Shown here: positions 1-7,893 of the stretch, one piece after another
Layout: the number at the start of each line of letters is the position of its first letter
Numbering within the stretch: the first letter of the stretch is position 1
DNA from: an uncultured Saprospiraceae bacterium
GTDB taxonomy: Bacteria; Bacteroidota; Bacteroidia; Chitinophagales; Saprospiraceae
Length of the DNA stretch: 38,670 bases
Assembly: GCA_938001865.1 (NCBI GenBank)
Contig: CALLAW010000099.1
Location: 1-38,670 of the forward strand
Reading direction: 5' to 3'
The notes under the pieces: model-generated
Database searches by the model: none
What the model was told of the DNA's origin: nothing
The model's input: only the letters and a program-made list of their open reading frames with translations
Translations under genes and position numbers: made by a program

Positions 1-860
1 GCTCCCACAAACTTCAAAGTCTTCCATTGGGTGGTTGTGTAGTTGTGCCGCACAAGAATGGAGTCTACTATAATTTGATAGGGCGCATATAAAGCATCTA
101 ACGTCTCTGTCCCGTAATCAAAATATAACTTATGATTCTGAGGATTGGGCAAATGCTCGTCTAGATAAGTGGCAAAGTGGGCCGGGATAGGATTATTCAA
201 AGTATCAAAAGTACCAACCCAATGCGTGGATAGACAGGCTGCCCTACCAAATACTTTTGGATACTCGCAGAGGGCATACATCGATATCAATCCACCCATA
301 CTCGAGCCGGCAATAAAGGTGTGCTGCACCTCCGTAAGTGTAGCGTATTTATCATCAACAAAAGGTTTTAGCTCTTCTACGATAAATCGGAGGTAGTTAT
401 CCGATTGTATGTCCGTCGTAAAGAGCGCTGCCTTCCCCTCTTTACTTAATAAAGAATCTTGGAACGTCACAGGCAAACTTTCAAAGGGCTTCTGTGGGAA
501 GTACTCTGCGTGTCTATCCGCTGTATTCCATATCCCGACGACTATAGACTCTCGTATATCGCCTGATGCTATAAGCTGCTCCATCGTTTCATCGACACCC
601 CACTCTTGCTTGTTCCACGTCGTGGTAGCATCAAAGAGCATTTGTCCGTCGTGCATATAGAGCACGCTATATTTTCTATCGGTCGTATAGTCTTCGGGTA
701 ACCATACATCAATATTTCTTGGTGCCACATATTTTGAATCAAAATTCTTGAAGCGTTCTATACGACCACTGGACAACTCTACATTGTGGGGAGGCGTCGT
801 GTGCTCAGTGCAGGCCCAGATGGTTGAGCAAATGAGAAGGAGTGGGAAGAAATTTTTCAT
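1..860 (-). CDS. Putative esterase lipoprotein (PF00756-like), C-terminus beyond the left edge
   Basis: A reading frame of 286 codons runs from the ATG at 860 off the left edge, so the C-terminus is missing. The N-terminus is a lipoprotein signal: a hydrophobic stretch ending in TIWAC with the lipidated Cys at residue 17, so the enzyme probably sits in a membrane facing the periplasm or surface. Residues 45-115 carry the LP-x-DY and LYMHDG pattern of the esterase D/Fes family of alpha/beta hydrolases. GSSMGG at 185-190 gives the nucleophile Ser187. The catalytic His should lie in the missing part. Substrate is unknown; relatives cleave siderophore, feruloyl or acyl esters. It starts 21 bases after the GNAT toxin stop on the same strand, so read-through from the toxin-antitoxin operon is possible. 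Confidence 0.85.
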   Translation of the reverse strand, partial: MKNFFPLLLICSTIWACTEHTTPPHNVELSSGRIERFKNFDSKYVAPRNIDVWLPEDYTTDRKYSVLYMHDGQMLFDATTTWNKQEWGVDETMEQLIASGDIRESIVVGIWNTADRHAEYFPQKPFESLPVTFQDSLLSKEGKAALFTTDIQSDNYLRFIVEELKPFVDDKYATLTEVQHTFIAGSSMGGLISMYALCEYPKVFGRAACLSTHWVGTFDTLNNPIPAHFATYLDEHLPNPQNHKLYFDYGTETLDALYAPYQIIVDSILVRHNYTTTQWKTLKFVG

Positions 861-881
861 AGTATCACAGCTAATCGCTTG

Positions 882-1397
882 TTATGTGTCGGATTTTCCA
901 TCTGCTAAGTTTAATGCCTCTTCAATTTTTTTGATAGACATAAACATTCTTCCACTATCGGGAAGCATTGTGAATCCATATTTCGAATAATATGAAATTG
1001 CCTCTTCATCTATTGGGTCAACTATCACTGCAACAGCTCCAATGTGTTCTTTTGCTACGCTTACAGATCTTTTTAATGCTTCGATAAGCATAAATCTTCC
1101 ATATCCCTGCCCTTTAACTGAATTGTCTCTTGCTAATCTTCCAAGTAGAATAACAGGTATGCTTTCGTATTTAATTGTTTTCTTAAACTCGCTCGGAGCA
1201 TCTTCCTTTGGGATACTTTCTGTAGACAAAGTATAGTAAGCAACAACCTCTTCTTGTCCATTTAATATTACAAAACATGTACAAGCTCCTGCTTTTACAT
1301 CTTTAGTAGCATTTTTTAATATGTAATTATCTAAAGGAGGTTTGCCGCAGGAAAAGTTTTTTCTATTGTACTTTCTATTGTAAGAAACTGTTTGCAA
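882..1397 (-). CDS. GNAT-family toxin of a TacAT/AtaRT-type toxin-antitoxin pair
   Basis: A 171-residue GNAT N-acetyltransferase. The order of motifs fits TacT-type toxins, which acetylate the amino group of charged tRNAs and stop translation. These motifs are an N-terminal FSCGKPPLDNYI (residues 15-26), YYTLS at 54-58, PVILLGRLARD at 81-91, the acetyl-CoA loop KGQGYG at 95-100, VDPIDEEAISYYSKYGF at 126-142 with the usual catalytic Tyr region, and a short strand at the C-terminus. That activity is family knowledge, not shown here. The start is a TTG four bases after the antitoxin stop; an in-frame stop upstream inside the antitoxin gene and the absence of any ATG leave no better choice. The TTG start and close coupling suggest low, antitoxin-dependent translation. 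Confidence 0.9.
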   Translation of the reverse strand: MQTVSYNRKYNRKNFSCGKPPLDNYILKNATKDVKAGACTCFVILNGQEEVVAYYTLSTESIPKEDAPSEFKKTIKYESIPVILLGRLARDNSVKGQGYGRFMLIEALKRSVSVAKEHIGAVAVIVDPIDEEAISYYSKYGFTMLPDSGRMFMSIKKIEEALNLADGKSDT

Positions 1398-1401
1398 TGG
1401 A

Positions 1402-1695
1402 TTACACCTTACTAATCTGATTGTGATATTTAATCGCAGAAATTAGAGATTCATTGGGCTTTTCTTCTCTTCCCATTAAAGCATTGAAAAAGATTTCTTT
1501 ATCCCTTTTACTACGAAGAATCTTCTTTTCTTCCGCTATTATTGCTTTAGATTCTTTTGTAAGAGTTACCCTTAAAAACTCAGAAAATGATCTAAAACCC
1601 CTTAAGCTACTCGCATATTCGAAGAGTTCTTTGTCTTGATTGCTTACCCTAATTTCTATTCGACTATCTCCTTTTTTCCTTAATGTATTGTCCAT
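1402..1695 (-). CDS. DUF1778 ribbon-helix-helix antitoxin (TacA-type)
   Basis: A 97-residue protein starting at the ATG at 1695. The N-terminal ribbon-helix-helix segment (RIEIRVSNQDKELFEYAS, about residues 11-28) would bind DNA as a dimer. The C-terminal part has the DUF1778 signature: LRSKRDKEIFFNALM, then EEKPNESLISAIKYHNQI, a segment that in TacA/AtaR relatives wraps around and blocks the toxin active site. The gene lies directly upstream of the GNAT toxin, the usual order for this class. The frame stays open upstream to 1851, but that part covers the promoter and inverted repeats and does not look coding. The TTG/TACATTTA promoter and operator-like half-sites at 1713-1765 suggest the toxin-antitoxin complex represses its own operon. 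Confidence 0.9.
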   Translation of the reverse strand: MDNTLRKKGDSRIEIRVSNQDKELFEYASSLRGFRSFSEFLRVTLTKESKAIIAEEKKILRSKRDKEIFFNALMGREEKPNESLISAIKYHNQISKV

Positions 1696-1712
1696 TTTGA
1701 TTGAATTTCGAT

Positions 1713-1765
1713 TAAATGTACGTATTTCTGCCGTACAATGCAAGTGTGTACGGTAAAGTTCCGTA
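1713..1765 (-). promoter_or_regulatory. Toxin-antitoxin promoter overlapped by inverted operator half-sites
   Basis: On the minus strand, TTG (1743-1741) is followed after 20 bases by TACATTTA (1720-1713), one mismatch from the Bacteroidota TAnnTTTG box. Half-sites of alternating orientation cover it at about 15-base steps: TGTACG at 1717, CCGTACA at 1731, TGTACGG at 1747 and CCGTA at 1761. The middle pair is a perfect 7-base inverted repeat with a 9-base spacer. This is the layout expected of an autorepressing ribbon-helix-helix antitoxin. Function is inferred. Confidence 0.65.
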
Positions 1766-1771
1766 TTTATT

Positions 1772-1786
1772 GTTCTGATACAGAAC
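1772..1786. repeat. Short perfect palindrome GTTCTG-N3-CAGAAC
   Basis: GTTCTG at 1772-1777 and CAGAAC at 1781-1786 form a 6-base inverted repeat with a 3-base spacer. It differs from the TGTACGG half-sites beside it. It may be a second operator or the remnant of a transferred segment; nothing else in the sequence decides. Confidence 0.4.
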
Positions 1787-1851
1787 GGATCGGCTGGACC
1801 CAGCGCAGGCGATAGACTATGATGTCGCACATTGTCATGCAGAGTCACCAT

Positions 1852-2162
1852 TCACAGTGTTACTCCTATTTCCTTTTGTGTATTCATCAAAGCAGCATTT
1901 TTATACGTTCTGATTATCGGGTCCTTTAGCCTGTATGGTCTGTTGAAAGCTTCTTGATTGAGCTTGAATCTTTCTGAAAGTTTTCTGATAGTTTCTTTAG
2001 AAAGTCCTGTTTGATAATTTAGAATTTTTGATACTGTTCCTTTAGACAAATTTAAAACCTCAACTAAATCTTTAGCTTTCATTTTATGCTCCTCCATAAG
2101 TGATTTCAAGAGCTCTATTGGATCAAGTTCTGGATCTGCATGCCAGGCTTATACTTAGCCAT
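1852..2162 (-). pseudogene. HigA-like XRE antitoxin or regulator gene with an apparent 1-base frameshift
   Basis: The downstream part encodes a helix-turn-helix protein: LKSLMEEHKMKAKDLVEVL, then LSKGTVSKILNYQTGLSKE and a tail IRKLSERFKLNQEAFNRPY. This fits the C-terminal DNA-binding half of HigA-like antitoxins. Reading upstream, the same frame gives AWHADPELDPIELL, which looks like a genuine N-terminus, but meets a TAA. The codons just before it, MAKYK from the ATG at 2162, are in a neighbouring frame. Joining them needs one inserted base near 2149, so a 1-base deletion (or sequencing error) is the simplest reading. If the gene is still expressed, the TTG at 2109 or the ATG at 2097 could start a shortened protein of about 81-85 residues. 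No HigB toxin gene is present; the dnaK terminator begins within 30 bases upstream. Confidence 0.65.
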
Positions 2163-2187
2163 AAACACTGGCATATGTCACAATAAA

Positions 2188-2217
2188 GAAGGCGACTCGC
2201 TTCCGCAAATCGCCTTC
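2188..2217 (-). terminator. Intrinsic terminator after dnaK
   Basis: GAAGGCGA (2188-2195) and TCGCCTTC (2210-2217) make a perfect 8-base stem about 30 bases beyond the dnaK stop. On the minus strand it is followed by TTTATTG, a short imperfect U-tract. The position between dnaK and the toxin-antitoxin region fits transcription ending here. Confidence 0.75.
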
Positions 2218-2245
2218 CAATTGTTCGTATTCGCTATGACAGTGC

Positions 2246-4165
2246 TTAGCTATCTTGCTCTTCTACTTCCTCGAACTCGACATCCTCTGCTTGATCAGTG
2301 CCACCCTCATCACTTCCACCTGCATCTGCAGTTTGCTCAGCACCACCTTCGGCACCTGCTTCTTGTGATGCTTTGTAGATATCTTCACTCGCTGCTTGCC
2401 ACGCTGTATTGAGCTTTTCTGTAGCTGCGTCGACTTGTGCAATATCTTGCATTTTATGCGCTTCTTTGAGCTCAGCTACTGCAGTTTCGATAGGTTCCTT
2501 CTTTTCTGCTGGGATCTTATCACCATAGTCTTTGATCTGCTTTTCTGTCTGAAAGATGAGTGAATCAGCAGCATTCAGTTTATCTACTTTCTCTCTCGCC
2601 TCTTTATCTGATGCTGCATTTGCTTCTGCTTCTGCCTTCATCTTTGCTATCTCCTCTTTAGAGAGACCAGTAGATGCTTCGATTCTAATATTTTGCTCTT
2701 TACCAGTACCCTTATCTTTTGCGGAAACGCTAAGGATACCATTTGCATCCATATCAAATGTCACTTCGATCTGAGGTACACCTCTCGGTGCTGGTGGAAT
2801 ACCTTCAAGGATAAATCTACCAACTGATCTATTATCTCTCGCCATCGGCCTCTCACCTTGGAGGATATGAATCTCAACACTTGGCTGGTTCTGGGCAGCT
2901 GTAGAGTATGTCTTAGATTTTTTAGTAGGAATCGTAGAGTTAGACTCAATCACGACATCATAAACACCACCCATCGTCTCGATCCCAAGAGAGAGAGGAG
3001 TCACATCCAGGAGGAGTACGTCCTGTACGTCACCACTCAATACACCACCTTGAATGGCTGCACCAACTGCAACCACTTCATCAGGATTTACTGATCTATT
3101 AGGCTTCTTACCAAAGAACTTTTCTACTGCCTCTTGGATCGCAGGGATTCGAGTCGATCCACCTACTAAGATGATGTCATCGATATCACTTTTGTTCAAC
3201 CCAGCATCCTTTAATGCCTCTTGACAAGGTATCAAAGTTCGTTTCACTAGGTCTTCTGACATTTGTTCAAATTTAGCTCTAGAGAGCTTAGTTACCAAGT
3301 GCTTGGGCACACCATCAACAGCTGTCACATATGGCAAGTTGATATCAGCCTGTGCAGACGATGATAATTCTATTTTAGCTTTCTCTGCTGCTTCTTTCAA
3401 TCTTTGAAGGGCCATCGGATCTTTACGTAAGTCGATGTTATCAGAGGCTTTGAATGCATCAGCTAAGAAGTCAATGATCAACTGATCAAAGTCATCTCCC
3501 CCTAGGTGAGTATCACCGTTAGTAGATTTGACTTCAAAGACGCCATCTCCAAGCTCTAGGATAGAGACATCAAATGTACCCCCACCTAGATCATAGACTG
3601 CAATCGTACTATCTGCACCTTTCTTATCTAATCCGTAAGCAAGTGCAGCTGCAGTTGGTTCATTGATGATACGACTCACTTTGAGTCCAGCGATCTCACC
3701 TGCTTCTTTGGTTGCTTGTCTTTGGCTATCATTGAAGTATGCCGGCACAGTGACTACTGCTTCAGTGACTTCTGTACCTAGGAAATCTTCCGCAGTCTTC
3801 TTCATCTTCTGGAGCACCATAGCAGATATCTCCTGAGGAGTGTACATCCTGTCATCGATCTCGACTCTGACTGTATCATTTTCGCCTTTGACGACTTTGT
3901 AAGCCATTCTGTCAACCTCTGAGCCGCTTTCGCTAAAACGCTGACCCATGAATCGTTTGATAGATGCGATCGTTCTGGTTGGATTAGTAATCGCTTGTCT
4001 CTTAGCTGGATCACCAACCTTACGTTCGCCTCCATCCAGAAATGCGATGACTGAAGGTGTAGTTCTTCTTCCCTCTTCATTAGGAATTACGACAGGTTCG
4101 TTTCCTTCCATTACTGAAACAACTGAGTTCGTTGTTCCTAAATCAATACCTATAATTTTACCCAT
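2246..4165 (-). CDS. dnaK: Chaperone DnaK (Hsp70)
   Basis: A full-length 639-residue Hsp70. It binds exposed hydrophobic segments of client proteins in the cytoplasm in an ATP-driven cycle with DnaJ and GrpE. The ATPase domain shows [10 protein letters not shown] at the N-terminus, [10 protein letters not shown], the phosphate loop [11 protein letters not shown] and [10 protein letters not shown]. The substrate-binding domain follows with [14 protein letters not shown] and the helical lid. The tail is rich in Gly, Asp and Glu and ends in the EEVEEQDS acidic motif typical of bacterial DnaK. No dnaJ or grpE gene is next to it; it stands alone between a terminator and a 412-base spacer. An inverted repeat about 46 bases upstream of the start is the only visible candidate heat-shock operator. 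Confidence 0.98.
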   Translation of the reverse strand: MGKIIGIDLGTTNSVVSVMEGNEPVVIPNEEGRRTTPSVIAFLDGGERKVGDPAKRQAITNPTRTIASIKRFMGQRFSESGSEVDRMAYKVVKGENDTVRVEIDDRMYTPQEISAMVLQKMKKTAEDFLGTEVTEAVVTVPAYFNDSQRQATKEAGEIAGLKVSRIINEPTAAALAYGLDKKGADSTIAVYDLGGGTFDVSILELGDGVFEVKSTNGDTHLGGDDFDQLIIDFLADAFKASDNIDLRKDPMALQRLKEAAEKAKIELSSSAQADINLPYVTAVDGVPKHLVTKLSRAKFEQMSEDLVKRTLIPCQEALKDAGLNKSDIDDIILVGGSTRIPAIQEAVEKFFGKKPNRSVNPDEVVAVGAAIQGGVLSGDVQDVLLLDVTPLSLGIETMGGVYDVVIESNSTIPTKKSKTYSTAAQNQPSVEIHILQGERPMARDNRSVGRFILEGIPPAPRGVPQIEVTFDMDANGILSVSAKDKGTGKEQNIRIEASTGLSKEEIAKMKAEAEANAASDKEAREKVDKLNAADSLIFQTEKQIKDYGDKIPAEKKEPIETAVAELKEAHKMQDIAQVDAATEKLNTAWQAASEDIYKASQEAGAEGGAEQTADAGGSDEGGTDQAEDVEFEEVEEQDS

Positions 4166-4210
4166 TATAAATCTGTGTTATTATAAAAATGTTTCTGTTA
4201 TTAAATTTCA

Positions 4211-4233
4211 AATGACACATTACAATTGTCATT
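4211..4233. promoter_or_regulatory. Inverted repeat upstream of dnaK with CIRCE-like geometry
   Basis: AATGACA (4211-4217) and TGTCATT (4227-4233) are a perfect 7-base inverted repeat with a 9-base spacer, 46 bases upstream of the dnaK start. The HrcA operator CIRCE has the same 9-base spacing, but its sequence (TTAGCACTC) is different. The rest of the spacer 4234-4577 contains no gene, tRNA or convincing promoter; TGAC and TGTC motifs recur near 4271, 4317 and 4338. Confidence 0.45.
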
Positions 4234-4577
4234 CACAATCTATTTAGACAAGAGTTATACCAATTGATTTTGTCACGAATTCTTCTGCCAATCCTACTGA
4301 TTATGACGATACATACTGACAAAAATGACCAATAGACTGTCACTTTGGCAATAACTAGTTCTACTGATTCAGTGGATAATGTGATTGTAGCTTGTGGTGA
4401 CAAAAGGTACAAGGAGATGAAGTGGTACCCACCAAGTCTACGAGTAAATAAATCTGTAAAGAATATCAGTTAGGCATTTACCGACAGAGTACTCATAGAG
4501 AGTTGATGCAATCTAATGATTACTTCTTGTACAGTCCTCAGCAACGTCTATCACCCTGTAGTCTCTGCTACAAAATC

Positions 4578-5264
4578 TCAATCGTTGAGTAATCTTGGTC
4601 TATTTTTTTTTGTATTTTCTATTGCTTTCTCTTGACGCCAATGTTCGATCTTGGCATCGTGACCTGACAAGAGGATTGGAGGTACTGACCAGTCATTGAA
4701 CACTTCTGGACGTGTATAGACTGGTGGCGCTAAGAGATCATCTTGATAAGAATCGGTAAGTGCTGATGTCTCATTATTGAGGACTCCTGGGATAAGTCGT
4801 GCTGTGGCATCTACGATAATTGCTGCAGGTAATTCTCCTCCTGACAGGACAAAATCTCCAACTGAGATCTCTGAGGTAACGATATGATCTCTGACTCGAT
4901 GATCGATGCCTTTGTAGTGACCACAGATCAGTATAATTGACTTACTTAAGGACAGAGTATTTGCAGTTTTCTGATCAAACTGCTTGCCATCTGGTGTGAG
5001 GAAGATCACCTCATCGATTGAATGCTTGCTACGAATCTCTTCGATACAGTTATAGAGTGGCTCTACCATCATCACCATCCCTGCACCTCCACCATATTGG
5101 TAGTCATCTATCTGCTTGTGCTTGCCAATACCATAGTCGTGAAGATTATAGATGGATACTGCAACGAGCCCTTTATCTTGAGCCCGTTGCAATATCGAAT
5201 GCGAAATCGGACTTGCTAATAAGTCCGGCACTGCCGATATAATATGGAAGTGAATCGTCGCCAT
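4578..5264 (-). CDS. trmD: tRNA (guanine37-N1)-methyltransferase TrmD
   Basis: A 228-residue SPOUT methyltransferase that uses S-adenosylmethionine to methylate G37 next to the anticodon of tRNAs reading CNN codons, preventing +1 frameshifts. Family signatures are present: an N-terminal strand with PDLLASPISHSILQRA, the YQYGGGAGMVM loop (residues 56-66), ICGHYKGIDHRV and the knot loop ISVGDFVLSGGELPA. The C-terminal helical domain ends with PPILLSGHDAKIEHWRQ. Length is usual for the family (about 225-250). Its usual partners rpsP, rimM and rplS are absent. It follows the FKBP gene by 9 bases on the same strand, so the two are probably co-transcribed. Confidence 0.97.
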   Translation of the reverse strand: MATIHFHIISAVPDLLASPISHSILQRAQDKGLVAVSIYNLHDYGIGKHKQIDDYQYGGGAGMVMMVEPLYNCIEEIRSKHSIDEVIFLTPDGKQFDQKTANTLSLSKSIILICGHYKGIDHRVRDHIVTSEISVGDFVLSGGELPAAIIVDATARLIPGVLNNETSALTDSYQDDLLAPPVYTRPEVFNDWSVPPILLSGHDAKIEHWRQEKAIENTKKNRPRLLND

Positions 5265-5273
5265 CTTTGTTGT

Positions 5274-5924
5274 TTATTCTATTCCTAGGAGCTCTACTTC
5301 GAATACTAGTGCAGAGAAAGGCTTAATCGTAGGACCTGCTTCTCTCTCGCCATAAGCAAGATCATAAGGAATAAAGAGCTTATACTTAGCTCCTACTGGC
5401 ATGTACTGAAGTCCTTCTGTCCATCCCTTGATCACCCCACTGAGTGGAAATGATATCGGTTCTCCTCTTTCCACACTGCTGTCAAAGACTTGACCAGTAA
5501 TGAGAGTACCATGATAGTGGACATTGACCTTGTCAGATGCACTTGGCTTAGGTCCATTGCCTGGTTTGATGATTTCGTACTGAAGACCACTCTCTGTAGT
5601 CGTGACTCCATCTCTTTTGCCATTTTCAGCAAGAAATTTTTCTCCTGCTTCTTTGTTTGCTTTGAATTGACCTTGCTTAGCGTCTTGCATTGCTTTCCCA
5701 AAGACCTCTGCGGCATCGTCCATAGACATTTGAGCATTTCCTGCGAGATGTTCCTTCATCCCTTGAGCAACAACATCAACATCAAACTCAGTCAAACCTT
5801 GACTCTTGATATTTTCTGCTAAGATTACTCCGATACTGTAACTTACTGTATCCATTGAATTTTGTGATTTTAAAGTGGTGAATGTTGCTACCATTAATGA
5901 TAGCGTAATTAATATAAATTTCAT
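5274..5924 (-). CDS. Secreted FKBP-type peptidyl-prolyl isomerase with FKBP_N domain
   Basis: A 216-residue isomerase that should speed cis-trans isomerisation of proline bonds in exported proteins. Residues 1-20 are a signal peptide (MKFILITLSLMVATF, then LKSQ). Residues 23-110 form a helical FKBP_N-type dimerisation domain, with MDTVSYSIGVILAENIKSQG at its start. Residues 118-216 are the FKBP catalytic domain, with KVNVHYHGTLITGQVFDSS, PISFPLSGVIKGWTEGLQ, MPVGAKYKLFIPYDLAYG and a final VFEVELLGIE. The layout matches FkpA and Mip. No lipobox is seen, so it is probably soluble in the periplasm. It sits between the M20 dipeptidase, 26 bases upstream, and trmD, in a likely operon. Confidence 0.95.
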   Translation of the reverse strand: MKFILITLSLMVATFTTLKSQNSMDTVSYSIGVILAENIKSQGLTEFDVDVVAQGMKEHLAGNAQMSMDDAAEVFGKAMQDAKQGQFKANKEAGEKFLAENGKRDGVTTTESGLQYEIIKPGNGPKPSASDKVNVHYHGTLITGQVFDSSVERGEPISFPLSGVIKGWTEGLQYMPVGAKYKLFIPYDLAYGEREAGPTIKPFSALVFEVELLGIE

Positions 5925-5950
5925 GATTCTAATTTTATCTCATAAGTGAC

Positions 5951-7342
5951 CTATGCCTTCTTTAATCTTGCATAGTGTTGATAGAAGTAAGGGATCGTCT
6001 CTATCCCCTTGTAATAGTTGAAGAGACCATAGTGTTCATTTGGTGAGTGGATAGCATCACTATTGAGTCCAAATCCAAGTAAGACAGATTTGACGCCAAA
6101 TACTTCTTCAAATAATGCTACGATAGGAATACTACCACCGCTTCGTTGCGGGATTGGGTCTTTACCATATGTCTGCTTCATTGCAAGTGATGCAGCTTGG
6201 TACTCAACTGTATCTGTTGGTGTGACTGCAGGCATGCCCCCATGATGAGGAGTGACTGTAACTTTGACACTCTTTGGTGCCAACGACTCGAAGTACTCTT
6301 TAAAGAGAGCTGTAATCTTATCAGGCTCTTGATTGGGTACTAGTCTCATACTGATTTTGGCATTAGCCTTACTTGGGAGGACAGTCTTAGCTCCTTCTCC
6401 AATATAGCCACCCCACATCCCATTTACGTCAAGTGTAGGTCTGATTGAAGTCTGCTCTAGTACTGTATACCCTACCTCACCATCAACTGTATCTATGTCT
6501 AAGTCCTTTTGATAATGATCTAGGTCAAATGGTGCTGCATTCATCTTCGTTCGGTCTGTCTCACTGATAACCTCGACATCATCATAGAATCCCGGGATCG
6601 TTATGGCATTATTCTCATCCTTCAATTGAGAAATCATCTCACAGAGGATATTGACTGGATTGCCGACTGCACCTCCATAGACACCTGAGTGCAAGTCTCT
6701 ATTAGGACCGACGACTTCCACTTCAACATAGCTCAATCCTCGAAGCCCAATAGTGATTGATGGAACATCATTCGCTATGATTGAAGTATCACTTAAGAGT
6801 ACGACGTCACAAGAGAGCATCTCTGCATACTTATTACAGAAAATTCCAAGGTTCTCTGACCCGACTTCTTCCTCTCCTTCGATCATGAATTTGACATTAC
6901 ATGGGAGTTCATCATTTGCCATCATTGCCTGGAAGGCTTTGACATGCATATACATCTGTCCCTTGTCATCACAAGCTCCTCTTGCGAAGATTGCACCATC
7001 AGGATGGACAGCAGTCTTCTTGATCACTGGTTCGAATGGTGGTGAGTCCCACAATTCAATCGGATCAGCTGGTTGTACATCATAGTGACCATAGACGAGA
7101 ATTGTTGGCAAGCTCTCGTCAATGATCTTCTCACCATAGACAACTGGGTATCCAGCCGTCTGGAAAAGTTGGACCTTATCAGCACCAGCATCCTTGAGCT
7201 TATCTCCAACGAACTGAGCAGTCTTATGGACATCTTCAGAATATGCAGGATCTGCACTCACTGATGGAATTTTTAATAGATCCATCAACTCATCTAAGAA
7301 CTTCTCTTTATTTGCTGTAATGTATGACTGTGTTTGTTGCAT
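5951..7342 (-). CDS. M20-family dipeptidase (carnosinase/PepV-like metallopeptidase)
   Basis: A 463-residue zinc metallopeptidase of the M20 family, expected to cleave dipeptides or release N-terminal residues. It has no signal peptide, so it is likely cytoplasmic. The metal ligands are visible: VYGHYDVQP at residues 84-91 (His86), RGACDDKGQ at 121-129 (Asp125 or Asp126), the catalytic IEGEEEVGS at 154-162, a SDTS segment near 185 and a C-terminal HSPNEHY supplying the last His. The dimerisation insert begins near GLRGLSYVEVEV. Overall length and motifs match the carnosinase-like branch (CNDP). It begins the likely M20-FKBP-trmD operon. The 218 bases upstream (7343-7560) show no gene and no clear promoter. 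Confidence 0.93.
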   Translation of the reverse strand: MQQTQSYITANKEKFLDELMDLLKIPSVSADPAYSEDVHKTAQFVGDKLKDAGADKVQLFQTAGYPVVYGEKIIDESLPTILVYGHYDVQPADPIELWDSPPFEPVIKKTAVHPDGAIFARGACDDKGQMYMHVKAFQAMMANDELPCNVKFMIEGEEEVGSENLGIFCNKYAEMLSCDVVLLSDTSIIANDVPSITIGLRGLSYVEVEVVGPNRDLHSGVYGGAVGNPVNILCEMISQLKDENNAITIPGFYDDVEVISETDRTKMNAAPFDLDHYQKDLDIDTVDGEVGYTVLEQTSIRPTLDVNGMWGGYIGEGAKTVLPSKANAKISMRLVPNQEPDKITALFKEYFESLAPKSVKVTVTPHHGGMPAVTPTDTVEYQAASLAMKQTYGKDPIPQRSGGSIPIVALFEEVFGVKSVLLGFGLNSDAIHSPNEHYGLFNYYKGIETIPYFYQHYARLKKA

Positions 7343-7560
7343 TTGCTCTGTTTTCCTTTCGGTAAATGTGATTAGTGTGACACTCTAAAGTGTTACAAAG
7401 ACATATAACTGCAAACACTCAAGATTGTTATCAATCAACGGCGAAGATAATTGGTATTAACTGATTGTTAGGATTTGAGGATGAAAAGTGATGCACCATC
7501 AATTTAAGCTTTGAAAATGCAAAGTCTTGAAAAGGGATTATTATTCGATGAGCTACCTCT

Positions 7561-7734
7561 TCACAAAAGACCAAACATATTCAAACCAAAGATTACTAAG
7601 ATCATTATTGCGAATAAAAGCAAATAGGCTTTCGTCCCTGAAAGCCTTTTACCATAGACATATCCGCAATGTGGACAACTCTCAGCTGATGAGCTAATCT
7701 CTCTATAGCATTCTTTACAACTTACTAAACTCAT
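7561..7734 (-). CDS. Small zinc-ribbon membrane protein, 57 residues
   Basis: A short frame encodes a zinc-ribbon followed by one membrane span. Cysteines at residues 6, 9, 20 and 23 form SCKEC and SCPHCG knuckles, likely holding one zinc. After a basic linker, residues 36-56 (AYLLLFAIMILVIFGLNMFGL) form a single hydrophobic helix. An ATG two codons upstream at 7740 could also start it. Proteins of this plan (zinc-ribbon plus transmembrane segment) are common small conserved genes with no assigned role. A perfect 8-base hairpin lies inside the coding region at 7626-7647. The gene stands alone between the M20 dipeptidase and prolyl oligopeptidase genes; 7741-7893 holds nothing recognisable. 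Confidence 0.7.
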   Translation of the reverse strand: MSLVSCKECYREISSSAESCPHCGYVYGKRLSGTKAYLLLFAIMILVIFGLNMFGLL

Positions 7735-7893
7735 ACGCATTAAGATTTATCTGTATTAACTAAATAGTGAATCTTGCTAACTCTCCCACTAATACCGCTC
7801 CGATTTATTCCATAGATCGCTATCAAAAGTCTGCGAATTAATGACAATTATTTTTCTTTCATTTATGACAATGGATTTCAGTCCTAACGTGAA

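Noticed and set aside
1696-1851. Upstream extension of the antitoxin frame to 1851
   Set aside because: It would cover the promoter and operator half-sites, and the extra residues do not resemble DUF1778 proteins; the ATG at 1695 gives the normal length.
2140-2412. Plus-strand frame across the dnaK 3' end
   Set aside because: Shadow of dnaK with a His/Leu-rich, low-complexity translation.
4270-4300. Sigma-54-like TTGGCA on the minus strand upstream of dnaK
   Set aside because: The -12 position reads TTCG, not TTGC.
5018-5242. Plus-strand frames opposite trmD
   Set aside because: Antisense shadows of a conserved gene; no family resemblance.
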